Origin: Paracoccaceae bacterium
GTDB taxonomy: Bacteria > Pseudomonadota > Alphaproteobacteria > Rhodobacterales > Rhodobacteraceae
Direction of reading: 5' to 3'
Length of the DNA: 5,514 nt
Assembly (NCBI GenBank): GCA_002682975.1
Contig: NYSJ01000001.1
Location: forward strand, 1 to 5,514
Shown: in pieces, positions 1 to 5,514 of the stretch
How positions within the stretch are numbered: the stretch's first letter is position 1
Layout of the letters: each line of letters begins with the position of its first letter
The notes under the pieces: generated by a model
The model's database searches: none
What the model was told of the DNA's origin: nothing
The model's input: only the letters and a program-made list of their open reading frames with translations
Translations under genes and position numbers: made by a program

Positions 1-458
1 AAAGTGGTAAATTAATCATTAAAGACATAAATTTCGAAATATTGGGTAAAGTCGATAGAGTCGATTTGATGAAAAATGGTGCTGCAATTATTTATGATTA
101 TAAGTCGGGCACTTTACCCTCATTAAAACAGCAAGTTTCTTTTGATAAACAACTTTATCTACTCGCTTTGATATTGCAAAAAGGTGGCTTTAAAGGAATT
201 ACTAACGTTAAAATTGCGACTGCCTGTTTCGTTCCGATCAAGCCAAATGCAAAAGAAGTACAAATACCTACTCATTTAGAAAGTTTAGAGGAATTTGAGC
301 TTAAGTTAGGTAAGTTGCTCTCCGCTTATCTAAATCCCGTCATAGGTTTTAAGGCTCGACGCGCTCTTTTTTTGAAAGAGGATTATTCTCCGTACGATCA
401 AATCTCACGCTATGGTGAATGGGATACTTCTGATAAATTTGAAGTTGAAATTTTATGA
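1..458 (+). CDS. addB: AddB, 3' end: RecB-type nuclease domain of the AddAB double-strand-break repair enzyme (5' part outside window)
   Basis: The reading frame (codons starting at position 3) is open from the window edge to the TGA at 456-458, so this is the C-terminal ~152 residues of a longer protein; a TTG at 42 lies inside the domain and is not a credible start. The segment carries a PD-(D/E)XK nuclease core of the RecB/AddB kind: GKVDRVD (the first catalytic Asp region, codons at 48-65), IIYDYKSG (Asp codon 96-98, Lys codon 102-104), and the following QLYLLAL helix (Gln 150-152, Tyr 156-158). In the family these residues bind metal and cut single-stranded DNA; AddB pairs with AddA to unwind and resect broken ends for RecA. 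The end (SRYGEW) resembles alphaproteobacterial AddB. Only one cysteine is visible (in TACFVP), so the C-terminal cysteine cluster that holds the Fe-S centre in Bacillus AddB is not present here. It overlaps addA by four bases, which fits one operon. The assignment is strengthened by the adjacent addA. Confidence 0.88.
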   Translation, partial: SGKLIIKDINFEILGKVDRVDLMKNGAAIIYDYKSGTLPSLKQQVSFDKQLYLLALILQKGGFKGITNVKIATACFVPIKPNAKEVQIPTHLESLEEFELKLGKLLSAYLNPVIGFKARRALFLKEDYSPYDQISRYGEWDTSDKFEVEIL

Positions 459-3400
459 AAATAAATTCTGCAACAAGCGCTCAGATCGCAGCATCAGATG
501 CCAGTCTATCGACTTGGCTTACCGCAAATGCTGGATCAGGCAAAACTAAAGTTCTAATAGACAGGGTCGCACGTTTGCTACTTGATGGAGTGCAGCCAGA
601 GCAAATCTTATGTTTAACTTACACAAAATCTGCTGCGGTGGAAATGAAAAATAGATTGTTCGACCGGCTTGGCAAATGGGCGATGTTAGCAGATCAGGAT
701 TTAAATTTAAGCCTTTTTGAAACTGGTATTCAACGAAAACTTAGTATTGCTGAGCTTAAAAAGGCTCGCACCTTGTTTGCCCGAGCCATAGAGGCTCCAG
801 GAGGTTTAAAAATTCAAACAATACATGCATTTTGTGCATCTTTGTTGAGAAAATTTCCTTTAGAGGCAGGTATATCCCCACAGTTTGGAGAATTAAACGA
901 GAGAAGTCAGCGCGATCTATATTTAAGGGTCCTTGAAATAATTTCAAAAGATAAGTCAGCAAGAGAGAGTTTTGAGCATTTTTTAACGATAGCCAACGCA
1001 AGCAATTGGGAAGATATTATTTCAAAAATCATTTCAAAAAGAGGTGTTTTCTCTAAAAGTAAAAGTAAGTCAGAAATATACGAAGCGTTCGCAGTAAATG
1101 GTGAAGTTTCGATAGATGATGATATTAGTTCTCATTTTAAAGACGGTACACTGAATTTTCTTAAAATTATATCAGAGTGCTTGCAGAAATCTACGAGTCA
1201 AAATGATCAAAAAATATCCCAGGAACTTAGCAAAATTTCTTCCATTGATTTGACTAGTCTCAAACTTCTTGAAAACATTTTTCTATACGGCAAAACTGCG
1301 AAAGCTCCCTTTACTGCAAAGTTAGGAAAATTTTCAACGAAAGAAATGAGAACTGGTACTTTAGCAGATTTTATAGATGATATTGACGATTTTATGATTT
1401 GCATAGAGGCCTTTAGGAATAGAAGACTTTCTTACCAGGCGGCTAACACTTCATTATCTATTCATAAATTTGCTGAGACTTTTTTAAAATTTTACAAAGA
1501 ACAAAAGCAAGCTAAAGGCCTTCTAGATTTTGATGATTTGATAACTATCGCTGTCAATCTTCTTACTACTTCGGAAGTTGCTGACTGGGTTTTATATAGG
1601 TTAGATGGCGGAATAGATCATATTTTAGTTGATGAGGCTCAAGATACTAGTCCCTCTCAATGGAAAGTAATTGAAACACTTGCCAGAGAACTCACAAGTG
1701 GCCAAGGTGTAAAAGCGGATAGGTCTAGAACAATCTTTGTCGTGGGTGATCAAAAGCAATCGATCTATTCATTTCAAGGTGCTGATCCAGGGCAATTTGA
1801 TAGGGTTCGTAATAGTTTCTCTGCAAAGTTAGCGGGTGCTGATAAAGCTTTACAGGTAGCTTCTCTTGACCACTCATTTAGGTCGTCGCGTGCAATTTTA
1901 GATCTTGTTGATAAGGTTTATGAAAATGGCCAGGACCAAAGCTTTGGTTCGCGACGAAGACATATTGCATTTAAATCAGAATTGCCGGGCCGCATTGATT
2001 TATGGCCAATTATTCCTAAAAAAATTAATCCCAACTTGGAAAAATGGGAAGAAACTCTTGAGCTAATCAGCGAGGCTGATCATTTTGTAAGTTTAGCTCG
2101 TTTAATTGCATTAGAAATAAAGGGAATGATAGATGAGGGGATTCAAATCCCAGAGCAAAAAAATATTAATAATAAGCCTACTTTTCGTCCAGTTAAGGCT
2201 GGTGATTTTTTAATTCTTGTCCAACGAAGATCAGAAATTTTTCATGAAATCATAAAGGCTTGTAAGGATGTTGATTTGCCTATTGCGGGCGCAGATAGGT
2301 TAAGGTTAGCTGGGGAAGTTGCAATAAAAGATATATGCAATTTTCTGGCATTTATTGATAATGCGGACGATGATTTTTCGTTAGCAGCAGTTTTAAAGTC
2401 ACCACTATTTGGATGGACTGAGAAGCAGTTATTCGATTTAGCACATTCACGTGAAGAAATGACTTTGTGGCAAGCATTAAAAAAAGACCCAAATAAATTT
2501 TTGTGTGAGTTAAAAGTTTTTGAGGATCTCAGGTCTGTTTCTGAGTTTGTACGGCCATACGAACTGATTGAAAGAATATTAATTCTCCACAATGGGCGAT
2601 CCTTATTGATTGGGAGGCTTGGAAAAGAAGCAGAAGAAGGTATAGATACCTTGCTTACCCAAGCAATGGATTATGAAATTTCTGAGATACCAAGTTTAAC
2701 GGGGTTTCTTTCATGGATTTCTGACGAGAATATCCAAATCAAAAGGCAGTTCGATAGCTCTGCAAATCAAATTAGAGTGATGACCGTTCATGGTGCCAAG
2801 GGACTTGAGGCGCCAATAGTTATCTTACCCGAGACTAATGACTTTAAGAATGAGCTATCGGATGAAATACTTTTCACTGAAAATTCTGCATTCAAAAAAT
2901 TTTCCAGTACCGAGCGCAGTAACAAAACAGCTAAAATTTATGAAGATCAAAAGTGCCAAAATTCCGCTGAGCGAGATCGCTTATTGTACGTTGCACTGAC
3001 TCGAGCCGAGGTTTGGTTGATAGTAGCAGCAGCAGGTAATGTATCCGATATTGGGGAGAGTTGGTACAAAAAAATTGAAAAGGGATTGGTTGATTTAGCT
3101 GCAAAGACAACATCATTTTCTAATGGTGACGGTCTTTTTTATAGACATGGTGAGTGGTTATTAAGCCAGTCTTCAGGTAAGCTGGCAAAAAAAGAAAAAA
3201 TAGTAAAATTACCACCTATTTTTACAGAAAAAGTAAATACACCGTTAAAATGTGAGAAATTTATAAATCCTTCGAGCTTAACCGGAGCTAAGAGTATTAA
3301 AAGTTTTGATGCGGACACCTATGATGATGCAAATGATGCTGCAAAAATTTTTGGGATAATAGTGCACCTACTTTTGGAAAAATTGCCGAAAACTAATCCA

Positions 3401-3847
3401 GATAATTGGCAGAATATACTGCCTAACCTTTTAAACTGGGCAGAAATTACTGTCGCTGAAGAAATGCAGACCAAAGCATTTAAACAGGCAGAAAAAATAT
3501 TAAAAAAGAAGAGCTTTGAATTTATATTTGCTCCAGATACTTTAGCAGAGGTTCAGTTTTCAACAATTGTGAAATCTATTGGAGTGTTACCAATTCTTGG
3601 AGTAATTGATAGGCTTGTAATATCAGAGAATTCAGTTTTTATAATTGATTTCAAAACCAATCAAGAGGTTCCCACAAGCGTTGACGAAATACCCCTTGGA
3701 ATACTTAAACAGATGGGTGCTTATGCTATCTCAATGCAAAAAGTATTTCCAAAAAAAATTATAGAGTTAGGAATTATTTGGACCCACTCAGCCGAACTGA
3801 TGAAAATCGATGTGAATAAGGCCCTAAGTTCAATAGACGCGATCTGA
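455..3847 (+). CDS. addA: AddA: ATP-dependent helicase/nuclease subunit of AddAB (alphaproteobacterial type, 1130 aa)
   Basis: AddA is the motor and one of two nucleases of the AddAB complex, the RecBCD counterpart that processes double-strand breaks in the cytoplasm. The superfamily 1A helicase motifs are all present in order: Q-motif Gln10; Walker A ANAGSGKT (24-31); motif Ia LTYTKSAAVEMKNR (54-67); TIHAFC (122-127); Walker B DEAQD (393-397); motif III GDQKQSIYSFQGA (431-443); motif IV LDHSFRSSR (471-479); motif V TVHGAKGLE (777-785); motif VI RDRLLYVALTRA (840-851). A C-terminal PD-(D/E)XK nuclease follows: His971, Glu1032, GVIDR with Asp1052, IIDFKTN with Asp1065 and Lys1067, then Gln1086 and Tyr1090. 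Both activities therefore look intact, and the length is usual for the alphaproteobacterial family. The ATG at 455 overlaps the addB stop (ATGA), with only a weak purine-rich stretch upstream, so translation is probably coupled to addB. Variable stretches are very AT-rich (about 25-28% G+C in sampled lines) while motif regions are nearer 43%; this fits relaxed constraint in an AT-biased genome rather than transfer. Confidence 0.97.
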   Translation: MKINSATSAQIAASDASLSTWLTANAGSGKTKVLIDRVARLLLDGVQPEQILCLTYTKSAAVEMKNRLFDRLGKWAMLADQDLNLSLFETGIQRKLSIAELKKARTLFARAIEAPGGLKIQTIHAFCASLLRKFPLEAGISPQFGELNERSQRDLYLRVLEIISKDKSARESFEHFLTIANASNWEDIISKIISKRGVFSKSKSKSEIYEAFAVNGEVSIDDDISSHFKDGTLNFLKIISECLQKSTSQNDQKISQELSKISSIDLTSLKLLENIFLYGKTAKAPFTAKLGKFSTKEMRTGTLADFIDDIDDFMICIEAFRNRRLSYQAANTSLSIHKFAETFLKFYKEQKQAKGLLDFDDLITIAVNLLTTSEVADWVLYRLDGGIDHILVDEAQDTSPSQWKVIETLARELTSGQGVKADRSRTIFVVGDQKQSIYSFQGADPGQFDRVRNSFSAKLAGADKALQVASLDHSFRSSRAILDLVDKVYENGQDQSFGSRRRHIAFKSELPGRIDLWPIIPKKINPNLEKWEETLELISEADHFVSLARLIALEIKGMIDEGIQIPEQKNINNKPTFRPVKAGDFLILVQRRSEIFHEIIKACKDVDLPIAGADRLRLAGEVAIKDICNFLAFIDNADDDFSLAAVLKSPLFGWTEKQLFDLAHSREEMTLWQALKKDPNKFLCELKVFEDLRSVSEFVRPYELIERILILHNGRSLLIGRLGKEAEEGIDTLLTQAMDYEISEIPSLTGFLSWISDENIQIKRQFDSSANQIRVMTVHGAKGLEAPIVILPETNDFKNELSDEILFTENSAFKKFSSTERSNKTAKIYEDQKCQNSAERDRLLYVALTRAEVWLIVAAAGNVSDIGESWYKKIEKGLVDLAAKTTSFSNGDGLFYRHGEWLLSQSSGKLAKKEKIVKLPPIFTEKVNTPLKCEKFINPSSLTGAKSIKSFDADTYDDANDAAKIFGIIVHLLLEKLPKTNPDNWQNILPNLLNWAEITVAEEMQTKAFKQAEKILKKKSFEFIFAPDTLAEVQFSTIVKSIGVLPILGVIDRLVISENSVFIIDFKTNQEVPTSVDEIPLGILKQMGAYAISMQKVFPKKIIELGIIWTHSAELMKIDVNKALSSIDAI

Positions 3848-3852
3848 ATGAC

Positions 3853-3879
3853 TTGACCTTTCCACGACGCGACCATAAA
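3853..3879 (+). promoter_or_regulatory. Possible trxA promoter (CTTGAC-type -35)
   Basis: CTTGACC at 3852-3858 supplies a good -35 (TTGACC, 3853-3858), close to the CTTGAC element common in alphaproteobacterial housekeeping promoters. The best -10 candidate is CATAAA at 3874-3879, a four-of-six match to TATAAT but only 15 bases away, shorter than the usual 17. The site lies in the 62-bp gap between the addA stop and the trxA start, where an independent promoter for a highly expressed thioredoxin gene would be expected. The short spacer and the small size of the search region keep this a tentative call. Confidence 0.35.
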
Positions 3880-3909
3880 TGTCGGATAGGAAAAGTTTAG
3901 GAGAACTCC

Positions 3910-4230
3910 ATGACAACAGTAGCAGTAACAGATGCAACATTTGATGCAGAAGTTAAAAATTCGGATTTACCGGTAGTCGTAGACTTTTGGGCAGAATGGT
4001 GTGGTCCTTGTAAACAGATTGGACCTGCATTGGAAGAGTTGGCGGTGGAGCTTCAAGGAAAAGTCAAAATAGCAAAGGTTGACGTTGATACAAACCCAAG
4101 CGCAGCTGCTTCAATGGGTGTTCGAGGAATTCCGGCATTGTTTATTTTTAAAGATGGTGAGGTCGTGTCTAATCGTGCCGGCGCCGCTCCAAAAGCAGCG
4201 TTGCAAAGTTGGATTGAAGAGAGCATATAG
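3910..4230 (+). CDS. trxA: Thioredoxin 1
   Basis: This is a complete 106-residue classical thioredoxin, a cytosolic protein that reduces disulfides in substrates such as ribonucleotide reductase and peroxiredoxins and is itself reduced by thioredoxin reductase. The active site is WCGPCK (residues 30-35), with redox cysteines 31 and 34. The buried Asp25 in VDFWAEW, Pro39 in the helix after the active site, and the cis-proline Pro75 in RGIPALFIF are all in place. There is no signal peptide or membrane segment, and the length matches the single-domain family. The ATG is set by a strong ribosome-binding site, AGGAGA at 3899-3904, five bases upstream. It lies 62 bp after addA, so it could be read through from the addBA transcript or driven by its own promoter. 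No cysteines exist outside the active site, so it lacks the extra regulatory cysteines of some thioredoxins. Confidence 0.97.
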   Translation: MTTVAVTDATFDAEVKNSDLPVVVDFWAEWCGPCKQIGPALEELAVELQGKVKIAKVDVDTNPSAAASMGVRGIPALFIFKDGEVVSNRAGAAPKAALQSWIEESI

Positions 4231-4313
4231 CCTCCGGCCTCAAATTCGGTTTTAATCTGTAGCTTATTTTGCTTTTCTCAAATTAGAGCACATTTTGTTG
4301 GAGTAGTGATCTG

Positions 4314-4865
4314 ATGGCACAAGAAGAATTTAGTACATGGCACGGCACCACTATTATTGGCGTTAAGAAGGGCGGAAAAGTAGTCATCGCTGGTGATGGC
4401 CAAGTAAGCCTGGGTCAGACGGTCATTAAAGGAACGGCAAAGAAGGTTCGCAAGTTGTCTCCAGGTGGGCATGATGTGATTGCTGGTTTTGCTGGCTCTA
4501 CGGCCGACGCATTTACACTACTGGAACGTTTGGAGTCTAAACTTGACGCCATGCCCGGTCAATTGGCAAGAGCATCTGTAGAACTGGCCAAAGATTGGCG
4601 GACAGATAAGTATCTTCAAAAACTTGAGGCTATGCTAATAGTAACAGATGGAGAGCAATTGCTTGTTATTACCGGCGCTGGGGATGTCTTAGAGCCAGAA
4701 CATGATGTTGCGGCAATCGGTTCAGGAGGAAATTATGCACTGGCAGCTGCTAGGGGTATGATGAATAGTGAAAAGAATGCTGAAGATATAGCCCGCCAAG
4801 CGATGGCAATAGCGGCAGATATTTGTGTTTATACCAATGGGAAACTAACAGTTGAAACACTTTAG
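4314..4865 (+). CDS. hslV: HslV (ClpQ): proteasome-like peptidase subunit of the HslVU protease
   Basis: HslV is the threonine peptidase that forms a double hexameric ring capped by HslU and degrades unfolded or regulatory proteins in the cytoplasm. The 183-residue product aligns by eye with E. coli HslV from [11 protein letters not shown] onward. The catalytic nucleophile is Thr12, preceded by an 11-residue propeptide ending in WHG, so self-cleavage after Gly11 is required for activity. Other expected residues are Asp28 in AGDGQ, Lys44 in AKKVRKL (equivalent to E. coli Lys33), Ser137 in IGSGG (equivalent to Ser124), and the cation site around Ala168, Cys171 and Thr174 in AADICVYT. The family hallmark [17 protein letters not shown] is present. 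The ATG at 4314 is chosen for the GGAG at 4300-4303, a longish ten bases upstream, and because this start preserves the usual extension. It is followed 20 bp later by hslU. I found no clear sigma-32-type promoter in the 83 bp upstream. Confidence 0.98.
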   Translation: MAQEEFSTWHGTTIIGVKKGGKVVIAGDGQVSLGQTVIKGTAKKVRKLSPGGHDVIAGFAGSTADAFTLLERLESKLDAMPGQLARASVELAKDWRTDKYLQKLEAMLIVTDGEQLLVITGAGDVLEPEHDVAAIGSGGNYALAAARGMMNSEKNAEDIARQAMAIAADICVYTNGKLTVETL

Positions 4866-4885
4866 ATTTTTACTGGAGAATTAAA

Positions 4886-5514
4886 ATGACTGATCTTACT
4901 CCAAGAGAGATTGTATCAGAACTTGACCGTTATATTATTGGACAGCGAGATGCTAAGCGAGCAGTAGCAGTTGCATTAAGGTCTAGGTGGCGTCGCAAAC
5001 AACTTGGTGATGATTTAAGGGATGAGGTTTATCCAAAAAATATTTTGATGATAGGTCCAACCGGAGTTGGTAAGACAGAAATAAGTCGACGTTTAGCAAA
5101 GCTAGCTAAAGCTCCATTCATAAAAGTTGAAGCTACTAAATTTACTGAAGTAGGTTATGTTGGGCGAGATGTTGAGCAAATCGTTAGAGACCTAGTAGAA
5201 GCATCCATAAATCAGACCCGAGAGTGGATGAGAGATGAAGTTCGTGCGAATGCAGAGCATGCAGCAGAAGAACGAGTTCTAGATGTTATTGCAGGTGCAG
5301 ATGCTAGAGAAGCTACAAGGGAAATGTTTCGAAAGAAATTACGATCTGGAGAGTTGGACGCAACAGAGATCGAGATGGATGTGAGCGACACATCTAGCCC
5401 ACTTCCAATGTTTGATATACCCGGCCAGTCGGGGTCACAAATGGGGATGATGAATTTATCTGATTTGTTTGGCAAGGCAATGGGTGGAAGAACCGTCAAA
5501 AGAAAAATGACCGT
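4886..5514 (+). CDS. hslU: HslU (ClpY): AAA+ unfoldase of the HslVU protease, 5' part (cut by window end)
   Basis: HslU is the hexameric ATPase that unfolds substrates and threads them into HslV. The frame opens at ATG 4886, with GGAGA at 4875-4879 six bases upstream, and stays open for 209 codons to the window end; family members are about 435-445 residues, so roughly half is missing. Visible parts in order are the N-terminal [17 protein letters not shown] (4-20, the start shared with ClpX-like ATPases), Walker A GPTGVGKT (57-64), the pore loop GYVGRD (90-95) whose Tyr91 grips substrate, and [10 protein letters not shown] leading into the charged I (intermediate) domain from about residue 110. 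The segment near 175-209 is rich in Gly and Met and ends in basic residues, as is usual for the I domain. Walker B, the sensors, the arginine finger and the C-terminal tail that activates HslV lie beyond the window. The 20-bp gap to hslV indicates co-transcription. Confidence 0.98.
   Translation, partial: MTDLTPREIVSELDRYIIGQRDAKRAVAVALRSRWRRKQLGDDLRDEVYPKNILMIGPTGVGKTEISRRLAKLAKAPFIKVEATKFTEVGYVGRDVEQIVRDLVEASINQTREWMRDEVRANAEHAAEERVLDVIAGADAREATREMFRKKLRSGELDATEIEMDVSDTSSPLPMFDIPGQSGSQMGMMNLSDLFGKAMGGRTVKRKMT

Noticed and set aside
42..458. A separate small nuclease gene starting at TTG 42
   Set aside because: The frame is open to the window edge and the residues before 42 read naturally into the AddB nuclease fold, so this is the end of addB.
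756..3116. Several minus-strand open frames of 61-116 codons inside addA
   Set aside because: They lie opposite strongly supported addA motifs, show no recognisable domains, and are shadows of the coding frame.
3848..3856. Minimal start-stop frame ATG ACT TGA directly after the addA stop
   Set aside because: No ribosome-binding site is seen and such a short frame is expected by chance; it overlaps the candidate -35.
3879..3944. Short + strand frame of 21 codons overlapping the trxA start
   Set aside because: It has no Shine-Dalgarno sequence, and the strong AGGAGA inside it serves trxA in a different frame.
4231..4260. Possible terminator after trxA (CCTCCGGCC followed by a CGG and TTTT)
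   Set aside because: The best stems are only three base pairs, too weak to call an intrinsic terminator.
4239..4284. Direct repeat CTCAAATT at 4239-4246 and 4277-4284 upstream of hslV
   Set aside because: Eight AT-rich bases repeated once is plausible by chance and the copies do not frame a recognisable promoter.
4231..4313. Heat-shock (RpoH) promoter for hslV
   Set aside because: No CTTG-type -35 is present in the gap; TTGCTT (4269-4274) with CATTTT (4291-4296) matches too poorly to report.
4278..4472. Minus-strand open frame of 64 codons over the start of hslV
   Set aside because: It is antisense to the conserved HslV N-terminus and resembles no family I recognise.
5212..5499. Minus-strand open frame of 95 codons opposite hslU
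   Set aside because: The + strand here encodes the HslU I domain without interruption; the antisense frame is low-complexity and Ser/Ala/Ile-rich with no domain.

Overview
The window looks like ordinary chromosome of an AT-rich alphaproteobacterium, most likely a marine member of the Rhodobacterales. This rests on the alphaproteobacterial form of AddA/AddB, an HslV with an 11-residue N-terminal extension before its catalytic threonine and wording I associate with Rhodobacterales ([23 protein letters not shown]), and the gene order addB-addA-trxA-hslV-hslU. Base composition by eye is low for that order: sampled 60-base lines run from about 25-28% G+C in variable parts of addA to about 45% in hslV. 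The lineage is inferred from remembered family features, not from a search.

All genes are on the + strand. Positions 1-458 hold the 3' end of addB, containing its PD-(D/E)XK nuclease core. addA (455-3847) is complete, overlaps addB by four bases (ATGA), and encodes a UvrD/Rep-type helicase fused to a C-terminal RecB-type nuclease. A 62-bp gap with a possible CTTGAC-type promoter leads to trxA (3910-4230, classical WCGPC thioredoxin). An 83-bp gap, with no hairpin terminator or heat-shock promoter that I could find, leads to hslV (4314-4865, proteasome-like peptidase). hslU follows 20 bp later (from 4886; its AAA+ ATPase is cut by the window end after 209 codons).

Functionally there are three units. 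AddA and AddB form the helicase-nuclease that resects double-strand breaks for RecA loading. TrxA is a cytosolic disulfide reductase. HslV and HslU form the ATP-dependent HslVU (ClpQY) protease. The genes are intact with expected catalytic residues, and coding density is high. I see no mobile element, CRISPR array, tRNA, rRNA or foreign-looking cassette. I found no convincing new system. The points worth a second look are small: the possible trxA promoter with an overlapping inverted repeat, slippery A-runs in addA (one between the helicase and nuclease domains), the lack of Fe-S-type cysteines in the visible AddB end, and the HslV propeptide.
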